The translations under genes and the position numbers were made by a program. This document shows, in pieces, positions 35,116-45,727 of a stretch of DNA of 64,000 bases (positions within the stretch are counted from its first letter, which is position 1; every line of letters begins with the position of its first letter). The DNA comes from an uncultured Erythrobacter sp. Lineage in GTDB: Bacteria; Pseudomonadota; Alphaproteobacteria; Sphingomonadales; Sphingomonadaceae. The stretch lies in assembly GCA_947503155.1 (NCBI GenBank), contig CANNCL010000004.1, forward strand, positions 62,001 through 126,000, read 5' to 3'. The notes under the pieces are model-generated. The model did no database searches and was not told the origin of the DNA. It saw nothing but the letters and a program-made list of their open reading frames with translations.

Positions 35116-36051
35116 TTACGACATAATCCTGTCGCCAATGCCGATCATTTGACCGCGTGTGATCACAACCCGGTCGCCGCGCTTGGCGATTTCGAACAGC
35201 TTTTCTGCGAATGGATCAGGCACTCCGATACAGCCATGCGAAGCATAGCCGTTTTGGACCGGCGAACCGTGGATCGCGATCCCATCCCATGTCAGACGCA
35301 AGGTCCAAGGCATCGGAGCATTGTTGTATTTCTCCGAAACATTGTCGCGTTCCTTCGTCAGGATTGGGAATGTTCCAAGCGGGGTCGGATGCGAAGTTGT
35401 TCCAAGCAGAGCAACCGCAGTGCCAATCTCATGACCATCGCGGAACACGCTGATGACGCGTGCTTCAAGGTCCACGGTCATTACAATCTCGCCGGTCGCA
35501 GGCGCGCGGGATTCGTCCCAATACCATTCGCCGTAACGGATGGTCCCCTCGATGGGCAGGATGCTCTTGATTACAAAAGGATCGTCGCTGACTGGCGTAA
35601 CGGTTGGAGCGGGCACAGCCGAAGGTTCGGGAGCCGCCTGGACCAGCGGGTTCGAAATCATTCGCGCCGCCGGACCGCGCGGCGCCGCAATCGGCGGGAT
35701 TGTCGTCAGCGCATCAGTAGGAGCGGCCTGTTCAGGCACGCTTATGAAACCCGGAGCGGCTGCCTCTACCGGAGGCAATTCAGGCAGCTCTTCGACTGAC
35801 ACAGCAGGCATGTCATAAGGCTGCGGCAAGCTCGGATCGACCACCAGCGAGGTTCCGCCCGTAGTCGGGTCAATCGCCCGGATCGCGGCTGTCTCAGCAG
35901 CGGCGGCCTGTTCGGCAACCTCCACCGCAGCGTCAGCGGCATCATCAGCGGTCTGCGCCGCAACCAAAGTCGCTCCGCTAGCGAGTGCAGCGAAGCCTGC
36001 AAATGCCGCGATGCGGACAAATGCAGCGTGCTTGGGGGTGTTAAATGCCAT
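35116..36051 (-). CDS. L,D-transpeptidase (YkuD domain)
   Basis: A 311-residue exported protein. The signal peptide (HAAFVRIAAFAGFAALASGAT) is followed by a long Ala/Pro/Glu-rich linker (about 35-155). The C-terminal YkuD domain (about 190-310) has the histidine of AIHGSPVQNGYA and the catalytic cysteine in ASHGCIGVPDP. It should form or modify 3-3 peptidoglycan cross-links or attach proteins to the wall. The residue after the hydrophobic position of the SHGC motif is glycine where arginine or asparagine is usual. The start at 36051 is chosen for the signal peptide; an earlier in-frame ATG at 36171 adds basic, unconserved residues. Confidence 0.9.
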   Translation of the reverse strand: MAFNTPKHAAFVRIAAFAGFAALASGATLVAAQTADDAADAAVEVAEQAAAAETAAIRAIDPTTGGTSLVVDPSLPQPYDMPAVSVEELPELPPVEAAAPGFISVPEQAAPTDALTTIPPIAAPRGPAARMISNPLVQAAPEPSAVPAPTVTPVSDDPFVIKSILPIEGTIRYGEWYWDESRAPATGEIVMTVDLEARVISVFRDGHEIGTAVALLGTTSHPTPLGTFPILTKERDNVSEKYNNAPMPWTLRLTWDGIAIHGSPVQNGYASHGCIGVPDPFAEKLFEIAKRGDRVVITRGQMIGIGDRIMS

Positions 36052-36129
36052 CTTACGAAATCCCGAAAGTTGTATGCGCCTGTGTCTTGATGAACGCATT
36101 ATGCCGCTTTTCGGGGTTAACTGCCAGTG

Positions 36130-36166
36130 GCTAGCATCCCCGCGTCCCTGCGGGGGACGGGGGCTA
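36130..36166. repeat. Imperfect GC-rich inverted repeat
   Basis: Arms CTAGC...CCCCG...GTCCC and GGGAC...GGGG...GCTAG face each other with small bulges between the ppc-like stop and the L,D-transpeptidase start. It may terminate the upstream operon, although no T-run follows. Its CTAGC/GCTAG ends and C/G-rich body loosely recall the hairpin at 26364-26445. Confidence 0.45.
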
Positions 36167-36245
36167 GGCAAAGGTTAACATGTAAAATCTTGTCGCCAAT
36201 CCGCCCCTTACGGCTTCTTAAAGCTCCAAAATGCTCGGTACAGCT

Positions 36246-39035
36246 CTACCCATGTGCGCCGAATTGATTGGCGATTCCCACCGACAGGCGCAGCATCAGC
36301 GCATAGGCCCGTTCAATCGGGTCGATGTAATCGCGCGTGATCTTTGCATAGCCTTCGAGTGAGGCATCGGGGTAATCGGCGGGGGCATCCATGGCAAAAT
36401 CGCTGAGCGAGGGGAATTGCACCGGGAAAGCGCGGCGCAATTGCTTGAGCGCGTCTTCGATCCGCAAGCTGAACACCATTTCCAGCACGTCTTCGCGGCT
36501 GACGTCGTTGGCGCGGCTAAACACCGGGACGGACACCGCTTTGAGGAAAATATGCTGCATCAAGGCAAGGCGTAAAGCCTGAGCCGCGCCGATCATGCGG
36601 CGGGTATTCTCTGTCGATGGCTCGGGTTCTTCGGCTGGTAAATGATCGAGCAAGCGGTGAAATTTGAGCGCATCAACGCGCAAGCGCGAGGCCAGACGGC
36701 GGAACACGCCGGTTCGGTCATCCTTGGTGAGATATTCCGCGAGCACTTCGCAGGCCGCTGACAAATGCGGCTCTGTCCCGCGATAAGGGCGCGTTGCCCA
36801 ATAGGCGGAGTTAAACAATTCCCCATGCGCAGCCACAGTCTTCACACTGGCCAATGCATTTGACGTTCGCGCTAGGCGAAGCAATTGCTGTCCGCGCTCG
36901 CTTTCGGTCAAAAGCGCGGCGACCTCTTCGTAATTGCCATCCGCCGCGCTGCCGATCCCGGCGATCACATTCACCGGATAACCCAGTTGTTGCAGGATCG
37001 AGTTATGCGGGATCGCGCGAATTTGCCGCAGGTTCATATCACGGTCCGCCGATAGGTCGGATTGGCGGCGCGATACGCGGCTGCCGGTGGAATTGAGCAA
37101 GCCTAATCCAAATGCAGTGACCGCGCGGGAATAGGTGACGCTGCGCAAATGATCGCGTTGATGGGCGCGGATCGCGCGGTAGAAATCGAGACTGATGTCC
37201 GTGCGCGTGTAAAGCGGATCGGCGCAGACGTCGGAAGGCTCCGGGCTTTCAGTGACGATCCGGGTGAGGGTCGCGCGCGCCAATTCTGGCCCGGCAAACA
37301 TCAGATACCCATCGCCGCCCTGAAAGCTGACCTCTGGTTCTAATGCGATTTTGTTGCGTTCAAACCGGCTGCGCGCCCACGGGCTCATCGGCCATGTCAG
37401 ACGGTCGGCAAAGCTGCTGGGATGGGCGCCGCGTCCCATGCTTTCGCCATGGGTGTTAAAGATCAGCGCGCGCGTTTCGGATAGGCCATTGCGCGCCATC
37501 GCCTGCGCCAATCGCCCTTGCAGCCGCTCAATCGCGAGGCTTGCTGGGATTTGCCCCACAAACCGGCCTGCATCGGAAAATCCGGTTTGGATACACACCC
37601 GGCCCCGCTTTTTCGCATAGGATTGATATTGCTCCTCTGCGCACAGAGCCTCCAAAAACCGTCCGCCATGTTCGAGCGCGCTTTCGGTTTCGAACAAAGG
37701 CGACACATCAACCTTGTCTTCGATCCCAAACAATTTGGAGAAATACAGGGCCGCTAGGATCGTGGAAGGCTGTTCGCATTCGGCGATCAACATGCGGATC
37801 GGCGTGTCGGCATCAATGTGCCCAAGGATTTGGGCCATACCCAGGAATTGCCGCGTCGCAGTGCTGCTTTCGATCGCAAGGCTGGCGAAATTGGTCTGTT
37901 TCGGCGTCACATCGTTGAGCATCCGGCGCAGGATCGCCATCGCGCCTTTGCTGGAAAGATCAAGCTGGGGCGTCTCATGCAAATGCACCCGGATCGCATT
38001 GTGCAATTGTTTGGCATTCACGCGGAAATGGACATGCGCCATGCCCAGCCCATCGGCATGCATCGTCGCAGCGAGCGTCTTGAGCGCGACCGCATGGCTC
38101 ACATTATCGGCGGCGCGGGCTTCATCCTCAAGCTGAGCGATGATCGGTGTCAGTGTTGTGATCTTGTCCGCATGATCGGCGGTTAGCTGGTTTGCGGCGC
38201 GGGATAGATCGGCGGGGTCGGTCAGATCACCGGCAAAGGCGTCTGCGCATTTTTCGGTGTGCTCGCGCGCGGCGCGCAATGTTGCGATCAGCGTGTGCGC
38301 ACCATCAATCGCAGCCAATGCCGTCTCATACCGGGCCAGCCGCATCGCCTTTTCCGACAGGCGGAACAGGATCGACGTGTACCATTTGATATCGGTGCGC
38401 CCGTCCATGTCATACCCGACCCAAGTCGCAAATCGGAACGGCAACGGGGTGACATCCTGCCATTCTTCGGGCCATTTTCCCGCGGCATGCGCCAGCGCTT
38501 CGGACACGATGTCGGCGCGCGCATCTTGTGCATCGGCAATCGCCGACATGGCGCGTTCGTGTTCATATTGCAGCGTGACCTGAGGGCGGTCTTTGCCCGC
38601 TTTGCCAATATCTTTGGGAATGGCGGTGCCCTTGCTCGCCGCCTGCGCCACAGCATCGGTTTGTGCAGGTGTCAGCAGGAATGTCGGATGCGCGGTGAAC
38701 ACGGCATGCAGCCGCGCGGTTTCCCAACGCGATTTGAACGCATCAAAATCGCCGTCCCGTTCCAACGTTGCTGCCAAATCGCGGCGGTTGTCCTGTGGTG
38801 CCAGCGGCGCAGTCAGCCGCTCTAACCGTTTGGCCCGCGATTTAAGGCTGCCGCATTCCAGTTCCTCGACCAGACCTTCCAACGCGTCCAAATCCATCGC
38901 GCCGCCCTCTAGATTGCGCGACAGGTCCAGCCCCAATTGAAACACCGGATTGAACAGCGGCGTCTCCCGCGTCCGAACGTGCAATTCCTTTAGGCGCTCG
39001 GCCAGATCGGCGATGGTGGAAAGTGGAAGCGTCAT
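36246..39035 (-). CDS. Phosphoenolpyruvate carboxylase-like protein with altered active site
   Basis: A 929-residue protein of PEP carboxylase length and layout. Scaffold matches include FTAHPT (H116), VSPLFETESALEHGG (about 444-458) and TGSRVSRR with LRQIRAIP (about 650-675). Several catalytic motifs differ: GGDRDGNP-type sequence is GYDMDGRTD (207-215), the GYSDSxKDxG loop is GFSDAGRFVG (485-494), and FHGRGGxxGRGG is FNTHGESMGRGA (526-537), losing the usual catalytic His and the first Arg. It may still carboxylate PEP in a divergent way or do something else. It starts 8 bases after glk stop, at the end of the zwf-edd-glk operon. Confidence 0.85.
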   Translation of the reverse strand: MTLPLSTIADLAERLKELHVRTRETPLFNPVFQLGLDLSRNLEGGAMDLDALEGLVEELECGSLKSRAKRLERLTAPLAPQDNRRDLAATLERDGDFDAFKSRWETARLHAVFTAHPTFLLTPAQTDAVAQAASKGTAIPKDIGKAGKDRPQVTLQYEHERAMSAIADAQDARADIVSEALAHAAGKWPEEWQDVTPLPFRFATWVGYDMDGRTDIKWYTSILFRLSEKAMRLARYETALAAIDGAHTLIATLRAAREHTEKCADAFAGDLTDPADLSRAANQLTADHADKITTLTPIIAQLEDEARAADNVSHAVALKTLAATMHADGLGMAHVHFRVNAKQLHNAIRVHLHETPQLDLSSKGAMAILRRMLNDVTPKQTNFASLAIESSTATRQFLGMAQILGHIDADTPIRMLIAECEQPSTILAALYFSKLFGIEDKVDVSPLFETESALEHGGRFLEALCAEEQYQSYAKKRGRVCIQTGFSDAGRFVGQIPASLAIERLQGRLAQAMARNGLSETRALIFNTHGESMGRGAHPSSFADRLTWPMSPWARSRFERNKIALEPEVSFQGGDGYLMFAGPELARATLTRIVTESPEPSDVCADPLYTRTDISLDFYRAIRAHQRDHLRSVTYSRAVTAFGLGLLNSTGSRVSRRQSDLSADRDMNLRQIRAIPHNSILQQLGYPVNVIAGIGSAADGNYEEVAALLTESERGQQLLRLARTSNALASVKTVAAHGELFNSAYWATRPYRGTEPHLSAACEVLAEYLTKDDRTGVFRRLASRLRVDALKFHRLLDHLPAEEPEPSTENTRRMIGAAQALRLALMQHIFLKAVSVPVFSRANDVSREDVLEMVFSLRIEDALKQLRRAFPVQFPSLSDFAMDAPADYPDASLEGYAKITRDYIDPIERAYALMLRLSVGIANQFGAHG

Positions 39036-39043
39036 TGGCCGGA

Positions 39044-40039
39044 TTATCCCAAGTGATGATTTGCAAAATAGGCGGTCGCCGCACCGAGCATACCGGGCTG
39101 CGGATGGGTGATGAGTTTAATCGGTATCGCATCCATCATGGCGCGGTACCGACCTTTATTGAGGAAGGCCTGATGGAATTCTGGGGCTTTCAAATGGTCG
39201 CGCAGTCGCAGGCCAATTCCGCCTGCCATAACGATCCCGCTGGCGCCGTGGGCGAGTGCATAATCACCCGTGACCCGGCCCAAAGTCTTCACAAAATGCG
39301 CAACGGCGCGCGCGGTTAAGGGCTCATCGCCGCTCATCCCGGATTGCCAGATCGACAAAGGATCACGTCCCGCTGGCGCGATTTGCCCCTCCATCGCGCA
39401 AATCGCCGCGTAAATATGCGCAATCCCATCGCCAGAGATCACCCGTTCGAGCGAAACGCGGTCATGCACCTTGCGCAGAGCGGCCAGCATCCGGTCGTCG
39501 ATCTCATTCACAGGCGCAAAGCCGATATGCGACCCCTCGGTCGCTTGAATGATCGCCTCGCCCCGGTGCCGCCGAAAATGCGCGATGCCAAGGCCTGTTC
39601 CTGGCCCGATAATTGTGATGGTTTCGTCTTGAGGCAAGGGCAGCTTTGGCCCGGCAATATGGTCCAAATGTTCTTCGCCGCTCAGGCCGGCTACCGCATG
39701 GGCGATCGCTTCGAAATCATTGAGCAGAGCGACGCGCGGTAGGTCCATTTCTTGGCTCAAATCGGCGGCGTCAAATGCCCAATCGGCATTGGTGAGTTTG
39801 AAACGCCCTCGGCTCGCCGGTCCCGCCAGCGCGAGCGAGGCACCGCGCGGTTTGAAATCCGGTTGCTGCGCAAGGAAAGCGCGCCATGCATCGGCGAATT
39901 TTGGGAATTCGCCAGTGCCCAGAACAGTCGGCTCGCTCAGGGTGATTGCGCCGTCACTGTCCATATGGGCGCGGGCGAAACGGGCATTGGTGCCGCCGAT
40001 ATCTGCGACAGCGATCTCTGGCGCAGCGGTGTTGGTCAC
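39044..40039 (-). CDS. glk: Glucokinase Glk
   Basis: A 331-residue kinase of the bacterial glucokinase family. [13 protein letters not shown] near the N terminus binds phosphate, [15 protein letters not shown] includes the catalytic aspartate, and [27 protein letters not shown] and [12 protein letters not shown] complete the ATP and sugar sites. It makes glucose 6-phosphate for the Entner-Doudoroff route encoded by the same operon. It overlaps the edd stop by 4 bases (40036-40039). Confidence 0.95.
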   Translation of the reverse strand: MTNTAAPEIAVADIGGTNARFARAHMDSDGAITLSEPTVLGTGEFPKFADAWRAFLAQQPDFKPRGASLALAGPASRGRFKLTNADWAFDAADLSQEMDLPRVALLNDFEAIAHAVAGLSGEEHLDHIAGPKLPLPQDETITIIGPGTGLGIAHFRRHRGEAIIQATEGSHIGFAPVNEIDDRMLAALRKVHDRVSLERVISGDGIAHIYAAICAMEGQIAPAGRDPLSIWQSGMSGDEPLTARAVAHFVKTLGRVTGDYALAHGASGIVMAGGIGLRLRDHLKAPEFHQAFLNKGRYRAMMDAIPIKLITHPQPGMLGAATAYFANHHLG

Positions 40040-41841
40040 AGATCTGCGCTCGCTAGCATGGCCGATGCACCTTGTTCCGCGCCGTCCGCATACACTTGGA
40101 ACATGCGGAACAATTCGCGGCCAACACCGGCCTCGATTTTGGGGTCAGGGGCAGGGGTGCGGGCGGACAGGTCGGCGCTGGTGGACAGCTCTCCTGTGGC
40201 TGCGCAGACGCGCACAATATCGCCGTCTTTCAGCAGGCTCAGCGCGCCGCCGCCTTTGGCTTCGGGCGTGATGTGGATCGCCGCTGGCACTTTACCCGAT
40301 GCGCCGGACATGCGCCCGTCTGTGACCAGAGCGACTTTGTGCCCCCGGTCTTGCAACACAGCGAGCGACGGTGTGAGCGCGTGCAATTCCGGCATTCCAT
40401 TGGCGCGTGGCCCTTGGAACCGGACGACCACGACGACATCTTGGTCCAGCTCACCCGCTTTGAACGCGGCGCTGACGGCGGCCTGTGTTTCAAACACGCG
40501 GCATGGTGCCTCTATGGTCCAGCGATCTTTGGCCACGGCAGAGCTTTTGAAACACGCCCGCCCCAGATTGCCGGTCAGCAATTTCATGCCGCCATCGCTT
40601 TGAAAAGGCTCAGCTGCGGGCCTCAGCATCGCGTCATCTCGGCTTGTTTCAACACGGCTCCAGCTCAGCGCCTCATCCGCCCAAACAGGTTCGGCGGTGT
40701 AGGCATCAAGTCCGCCATCCCAAACCGTCAGAATATCGCCGTGGGCCAATCCCGCGTTCAGCAATTCGCTGATTATATAGGCCATGCCGCCTGCGCTGTG
40801 GAACTGGTTTACGTCGCCCGCGCCGTTGGGATAGACCCGCGCCAGCAGCGGAACGACGCTCGACAATTCTGCCATATCGCTCCAATCGATGCGGATACCC
40901 GCCGCGCGCGCCATGGCCGGAATGTGGATCGCATGATTGGTTGATCCGCCGGTTGCGAGCAGGCCGATAGCGGCGTTGATGATCGCTTTTTCATCAACGA
41001 CTTGGGCCAATGTCCGCTCCGTCGTTCCAGCCAATTCAGCGAGCCTATGCACCGCCGCGCGGTCTAAGGCTTGCCGCAGTTTCGTACCCGGCTGGACAAA
41101 GGCGCTGCCCGGCACATGCAGGCCCATCATCTCCATCATCATTTGGTTGGAATTGGCGGTGCCGAAAAATGTGCAAGTGCCCGGCGAATGATACGACCCC
41201 AGCTCGCTTTCCAGCAAAGCATCGCGGCCAATCTCGCCAGTGGCGTATTTCTGGCGGGTGTCTTGTTTCTGCTTGTTCGAAATGCCGCTGGGCATGGGGC
41301 CAGAGGGGACAAAGATCGCAGGCAAATGGCCAAACCGCAAAGCGCCGATCATCAGGCCGGGCACGATCTTGTCACAAATGCCCAGCGCCGCGACGCCGTC
41401 ATACATTTGGTGGCTTAGCGCGACACCAGTTGCCATTGCGATAGTATCGCGGCTGAAGAGGGACAGTTCCATCCCGTCCTCACCTTGCGTCACGCCGTCG
41501 CACATAGCAGGGGTTCCGCCAGCGACCTGCGCCGTCGCGCCAACTTCGCGGGCGAAGATTTTCATCCGGTCGGGATAGCGGCCATAAGGCTGATGCGCGG
41601 ACAGCATGTCATTGTAAGCGCTGACAATGCCGATATTTGGGCCGCGACCGGCTTTCATCGCGCTCTGATCTTCCAACGCACCGGCAAAGGCATGGGCGAG
41701 GTTGGAGCAAGCGACATCTTTATGCTCTGGGCGGCGATCCGCCTCGCGCTGCATCAATTCCAAATAGGCGGTGCGGCCGCTCCGCGAATTTTCGATCACG
41801 CGGCTTGTCACGCGGTGGATCACATCATGCAGTTTACTCAT
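40036..41841 (-). CDS. edd: Phosphogluconate dehydratase Edd
   Basis: A 601-residue enzyme of the IlvD/Edd family, dehydrating 6-phosphogluconate to 2-keto-3-deoxy-6-phosphogluconate. Iron-sulfur cluster cysteines lie in [14 protein letters not shown] context, [15 protein letters not shown], and [21 protein letters not shown]. The [20 protein letters not shown] and [16 protein letters not shown] segments are typical. Length matches Edd rather than IlvD. It overlaps zwf by 8 bases. The next enzyme, KDPG aldolase (eda), and 6-phosphogluconolactonase (pgl) are not in the window. Confidence 0.96.
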   Translation of the reverse strand: MSKLHDVIHRVTSRVIENSRSGRTAYLELMQREADRRPEHKDVACSNLAHAFAGALEDQSAMKAGRGPNIGIVSAYNDMLSAHQPYGRYPDRMKIFAREVGATAQVAGGTPAMCDGVTQGEDGMELSLFSRDTIAMATGVALSHQMYDGVAALGICDKIVPGLMIGALRFGHLPAIFVPSGPMPSGISNKQKQDTRQKYATGEIGRDALLESELGSYHSPGTCTFFGTANSNQMMMEMMGLHVPGSAFVQPGTKLRQALDRAAVHRLAELAGTTERTLAQVVDEKAIINAAIGLLATGGSTNHAIHIPAMARAAGIRIDWSDMAELSSVVPLLARVYPNGAGDVNQFHSAGGMAYIISELLNAGLAHGDILTVWDGGLDAYTAEPVWADEALSWSRVETSRDDAMLRPAAEPFQSDGGMKLLTGNLGRACFKSSAVAKDRWTIEAPCRVFETQAAVSAAFKAGELDQDVVVVVRFQGPRANGMPELHALTPSLAVLQDRGHKVALVTDGRMSGASGKVPAAIHITPEAKGGGALSLLKDGDIVRVCAATGELSTSADLSARTPAPDPKIEAGVGRELFRMFQVYADGAEQGASAMLASADL

Positions 41842-43303
41842 GCCAGCTCACCCCATCGCGTTCGGCCAGTGCAATGGCGGCGCTCGGCCCCCAATTGCCG
41901 GCGGCATATGTCTTTGGCGTGACGCCGTGCGCCTCCCATTCGGCGCGGATCGCATCGACCCATTCCCACTGCGCCTCCACTTCGTCGCGGCGCACAAAGA
42001 GCGTTTGGTCCCCTTTGATGAGGTCAAGCAGCAAGCGTTCATAGGCGATCCGCCGATGCTGACCGACGAATGCGTCGGGCATTTTGATCTGCAATGGTAC
42101 TTCGCGCAGGCGCACCCCGTCTTCGTCCAATCCGGGAACTTTCGCCATCAGGGACAGTGTAATGTCCTCATCCGGTTGAATCCCGATCAGCAGGCTGTTG
42201 GGTTGCAAGCCTGTTCCGCCATTTGCATTGCTCCCTTCGAAAATTGAATGCGGGACGCAGCGAAACTGCACGAGGATCTCTGTCACGCGTTCGGGCAGGC
42301 GTTTGCCTGTGCGCAGATAGAACGGCACGCCTTTCCAACGCCAATTGTCGACATGCGCTTTGATCGCGGTGAAGGTTTCGGTGGCGGATTCCTTGCCCAA
42401 TTCCTCGTCATAACCTGCCACAGCCTGTCCGTTGACCGCGCCTGCCCGATATTGGCCGGTTACTGTTTCAGAGGCGGAGGCCGGACGCAGCGCGCGCAGC
42501 ACTTTGACTTTTTCATCTCGCACGGCGGTCGCGTCGAAACTGGTCGGCGGCTCCATCGCCACCAGCGCCAGCAATTGCAGCATGTGATTTTGCACCATGT
42601 CCCGCAAAGCGCCCGCATCGTCATAGAAAGTCACGCGGCCTTCTAAGCCGACCGTCTCTGCCACGGTGATCTGAACATGTTCGATGACATTGGAATTCCA
42701 GATCGGTTCAAACAAGATATTGGCAAACCGCAATGCGAGCAGGTTCTGCACTGTCTCTTTGCCCAAATAATGGTCGATGCGGAAAATCCGGTCTTCGGAA
42801 AACGCCGCGGCGACGGCGTCGTTGATCTGAGCCGACGTGCCAAGATCGGTGCCGAGCGGTTTTTCCAAACACATCCGCACCCGCTCTCCGGTCAGGCCAG
42901 CATGTTCAAGGCCCGCAATTGTGGGGCCGAACAGGCTGGGCGCGGTTGAGAGGAAGATCGCGAGGCCGCCATTGTCGCTGCCTGTGCCAGCCGCCGCCAC
43001 TTTTTGCGCCAGCGTTTCAAAGCCATCGAGGGTCGAGGCGTCGAGCTGTTGATAGCTGAGCCGGTTCACAAACGTCGCCATGCTGCCGCGCCGTTCTGCG
43101 GGCAGAAATTCTTCCAGAGCCGCGCGCGCCATGTCGCGGAAACCTGCATCATCCAGATCGCTGCGGGCGGTGCCGATGATCGCGAGATTCTCAGGCAGCA
43201 GCCCATCGGCATCGAGAGCGCAAAGGCTGGGCAGCAATTTACGGCGTGAAAGGTCGCCCGTTGCTCCAAACAAAAGCAATCGATCGGCGGCGAATTCGGT
43301 CAT
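41834..43303 (-). CDS. zwf: Glucose-6-phosphate 1-dehydrogenase Zwf
   Basis: A 489-residue dehydrogenase and first gene of the Entner-Doudoroff operon. The nucleotide loop [16 protein letters not shown] is near residue 13, the active-site [19 protein letters not shown] near 178 with its catalytic histidine pair, and [18 protein letters not shown] near 330. It oxidises glucose 6-phosphate with NADP or NAD. The order zwf-edd-glk on one strand is the same as in Zymomonas mobilis. Confidence 0.96.
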   Translation of the reverse strand: MTEFAADRLLLFGATGDLSRRKLLPSLCALDADGLLPENLAIIGTARSDLDDAGFRDMARAALEEFLPAERRGSMATFVNRLSYQQLDASTLDGFETLAQKVAAAGTGSDNGGLAIFLSTAPSLFGPTIAGLEHAGLTGERVRMCLEKPLGTDLGTSAQINDAVAAAFSEDRIFRIDHYLGKETVQNLLALRFANILFEPIWNSNVIEHVQITVAETVGLEGRVTFYDDAGALRDMVQNHMLQLLALVAMEPPTSFDATAVRDEKVKVLRALRPASASETVTGQYRAGAVNGQAVAGYDEELGKESATETFTAIKAHVDNWRWKGVPFYLRTGKRLPERVTEILVQFRCVPHSIFEGSNANGGTGLQPNSLLIGIQPDEDITLSLMAKVPGLDEDGVRLREVPLQIKMPDAFVGQHRRIAYERLLLDLIKGDQTLFVRRDEVEAQWEWVDAIRAEWEAHGVTPKTYAAGNWGPSAAIALAERDGVSWHE

Positions 43304-43390
43304 GTCGTTCCCCTTTCACCTATCAATAGCGCAATTGTTACCGTTCACAATGGCTCGTTTCTGCAAAAAATCAAGAAAAGGGCCGTAATC

Positions 43391-43410
43391 GGTATATGGT
43401 ATTGGTATAT
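43391..43410. promoter_or_regulatory. Repeated GGTATAT motif upstream of zwf
   Basis: GGTATAT-GGTATT-GGTATAT, about 90 bases upstream of the zwf start, contains three close direct repeats in an AT-rich stretch. It could be a regulator site or part of the zwf promoter (TATATACC on the minus strand). There is no match I can name to a known regulator. Confidence 0.3.
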
Positions 43411-43454
43411 AAAACAGGTCTGGTCAACCTAGGCCTGCTAAGCCTGTGCCATGA

Positions 43455-44258
43455 TCACGCAGTCAGCACCGCGCCAACCTTGCTATAGTGAAACGCCATC
43501 GGAGCAAAGCTGGTTACGAAAGACACGTCGGCGGCATCTCGGCCAACGCCGATCACGGCAGCATTGGCAAGGTCGGCCATGCCGGTCGCATCCACCAAGT
43601 GCCATTTGCCGCCTGCGCCCGAAGGGTCTGCCAAAAACACTTCGGCAACCGCATGGAAATCTTGCGGTGTTACGCCGGGCGCATAGCAGGCGACGTAGCG
43701 CGCCGGGATTGACGAAGCGCGGGCCAGCGTCACCAAGACGTGGGCATAATCGCGGCAAATCCCCTGACGTTTGATAAAGCTCTGCGCCGCATCGGTCGTG
43801 GTGTCAGAGGAGCCGGGCACATATTCAAAATGCTCCGCTATCCATGCGCGGATCGCATCAATCCGTGCGCCGCCCACCGTCCCGGAGAATTCCGTCGCGA
43901 CTAAGCCCTGAAATTCATCCGCCTGGCAATACCGCGAATCGAGCAAATATTGCACCGCCCCGCCGGGCAATTCATGCAGCGGCATCGCGGCAAGTTCGCG
44001 CATCGGGTCAAGCCGGCGATTGGTGCGAACCCGCGCGTGATATTCGACCTCAATCTTGCCATTCGCATTCAACCAGATTCGCTCTCCAACCCCGTCATGG
44101 GCTGGGACTCTGGCAAAATGGTCAGTGGGCGTAATCTTAATCGCGCTCTCGGCAATCGTTTGCTCGCCATAGGCGGCGGCCTCGAATTGGAGCAAAGTTG
44201 AAGTCGGCTGATCCAGTGTGAACGCGAAATGCGATGTGATTTGGACGTTCATGCTCAT
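43455..44258 (-). CDS. Transglutaminase-like family protein
   Basis: A 267-residue protein with an N-terminal beta domain (about 1-130) of the bacterial transglutaminase type, then the core with Cys-His-Asp: GICRDYAHVLVTLARA (Cys near 175), TPQDFHAVAEVFL (His) and WHLVDATGMA (Asp). These proteins are cysteine peptidase-like; substrates are unknown. The start at 44258 (MSMNVQITSHF) follows the rimO stop by 7 bases. A long in-frame upstream extension lies in rimO and is rejected. Confidence 0.88.
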   Translation of the reverse strand: MSMNVQITSHFAFTLDQPTSTLLQFEAAAYGEQTIAESAIKITPTDHFARVPAHDGVGERIWLNANGKIEVEYHARVRTNRRLDPMRELAAMPLHELPGGAVQYLLDSRYCQADEFQGLVATEFSGTVGGARIDAIRAWIAEHFEYVPGSSDTTTDAAQSFIKRQGICRDYAHVLVTLARASSIPARYVACYAPGVTPQDFHAVAEVFLADPSGAGGKWHLVDATGMADLANAAVIGVGRDAADVSFVTSFAPMAFHYSKVGAVLTA

Positions 44259-44265
44259 TCGGGCA

Positions 44266-45639
44266 TCAGGCGGGCGCGCCATAAAGGTCATGGGCATCGG
44301 CGTCTTCGACCGTGACATTGATAATGTCGCCCTTTGCCAGTGTGGCGGGAACATCGCGCAGATAAACGACGCCGTCGATCTCAGGTGCATCAGCTTGAGA
44401 CCGTCCAGTCGCGCCAATATCGCCGTCTTCATCTGCTTCGCCAACCTCGTCGATGATGACGGGCAAGGTGCGGCCAATCTTGGCCGTAAGCTTAGCGGCG
44501 CTGATCCGTTCGGTGACTTCCATCAGGCGGGCGTAGCGTTCTTCCTTGATGGCTTCTGGCACGGGGTCTGGAAGGTCGTTCGCTTTGGCCCCTTCGACAG
44601 GTTCAAACCGGAACGCGCCGACGCGGTCGAGCTGCGCTTCTTCCAGCCAGTCGATGAGATAGGCGAAATCATCCTCGGTCTCGCCAGGAAAGCCGACCAC
44701 GAAGGATGAACGTATGGCGATATCTGGACAGATATCGCGCCATTTATGCAGCCGAGCGAGGACTTTTGCTTCATTCGCGGGGCGCCGCATACGTTTGAGA
44801 ACAGACGGCGCGGCGTGTTGGAATGGGATGTCGAGATAAGGCGTCAGCAGCCCCTCTGCCATTAGCGGGATGACCTGATCGACATGCGGATAGGGATAGA
44901 CATAATGGAGGCGGACCCATGGCGGCGTACCAGCGCCCGTGCGCAAACCGCCGAGCTCACGCGCGAGGTCAGTCATGTGGGCGCGAACGGGATTGCCCTT
45001 CCATTCTCGCTCGTCATGTTTGGTGTCGACACCATAGGCTGATGTGTCCTGGCTGATCACGAGCAGTTCGTTCGTACCCGCCGCGACCAGTTTCTCCGCC
45101 TCGCGCAAGACGGCATCGATCCGGCGGCTAGCGAGTTTTCCGCGCAGATCCGGGATGATGCAAAAGGAACAGGAGTGATTGCAGCCTTCGGATATCTTCA
45201 AATAGCTATAATGGCGCGGGGTCAGCTTGATATCGGGTTGCGGGATCAGATCGACGAACGGCCCTTGGCTTGGCGGCGCATGTTCGTGCACGGCCTCCAC
45301 CACTTGCTCATATTGATGCGCTCCGGTCACGGCGAGGACTTGCGGATGGGCGGCGCGGATTGCGTCCGCTTCTTCGCCCATACAGCCCGTGACGATGACA
45401 CGCCCATTCTCTGCAATTGCCTCTCCGATGGCGGCAAGGCTTTCCTCCTTGGCACTGTCGAGGAAGCCGCAAGTGTTGACCAGCACCACATCCGCGCCCG
45501 CATAATCGGGCGACATGGCATAGCCATCGGCGCGCAAGCGGGTGAGGATGCGTTCGCTATCGACCAAAGCTTTTGGGCAGCCGAGCGAGACCATGCCAAC
45601 GCGTTTCGCGTCGGGGAGAATTGTAGAAGAGGTGTTCAT
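44266..45639 (-). CDS. rimO: Ribosomal protein S12 methylthiotransferase RimO
   Basis: A 457-residue radical-SAM enzyme that adds a methylthio group to the S12 aspartate. The N-terminal UPF0004 domain shows [30 protein letters not shown] and VTGCMGEE cysteines. The radical-SAM cluster motif is CNHSCSFC, with SYLKISEGC just before it. The C-terminal TRAM domain carries [10 protein letters not shown] and DINGVVY-like sequence. The start at 45639 gives the family N terminus (MNTSST); a further in-frame ATG at 45690 adds 17 unconserved residues. Confidence 0.95.
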   Translation of the reverse strand: MNTSSTILPDAKRVGMVSLGCPKALVDSERILTRLRADGYAMSPDYAGADVVLVNTCGFLDSAKEESLAAIGEAIAENGRVIVTGCMGEEADAIRAAHPQVLAVTGAHQYEQVVEAVHEHAPPSQGPFVDLIPQPDIKLTPRHYSYLKISEGCNHSCSFCIIPDLRGKLASRRIDAVLREAEKLVAAGTNELLVISQDTSAYGVDTKHDEREWKGNPVRAHMTDLARELGGLRTGAGTPPWVRLHYVYPYPHVDQVIPLMAEGLLTPYLDIPFQHAAPSVLKRMRRPANEAKVLARLHKWRDICPDIAIRSSFVVGFPGETEDDFAYLIDWLEEAQLDRVGAFRFEPVEGAKANDLPDPVPEAIKEERYARLMEVTERISAAKLTAKIGRTLPVIIDEVGEADEDGDIGATGRSQADAPEIDGVVYLRDVPATLAKGDIINVTVEDADAHDLYGAPA

Positions 45640-45727
45640 GACGGGCGCGCACCTACACCGGTTCGCAGCGGAGTGCCAGCTTTGCGACATCGCGCAGGCA
45701 CGCTATTGGGAGAGTGGTTAGGGAGAA

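Noticed and set aside
35005..35799. A 264-codon plus-strand frame after tilS
   Set aside because: It runs antisense through the L,D-transpeptidase catalytic domain and begins in a tandem repeat; no domain.
39752..40944. Two overlapping plus-strand frames antisense to glk/edd
   Set aside because: Shadow frames of two well-supported enzymes; low-quality composition.
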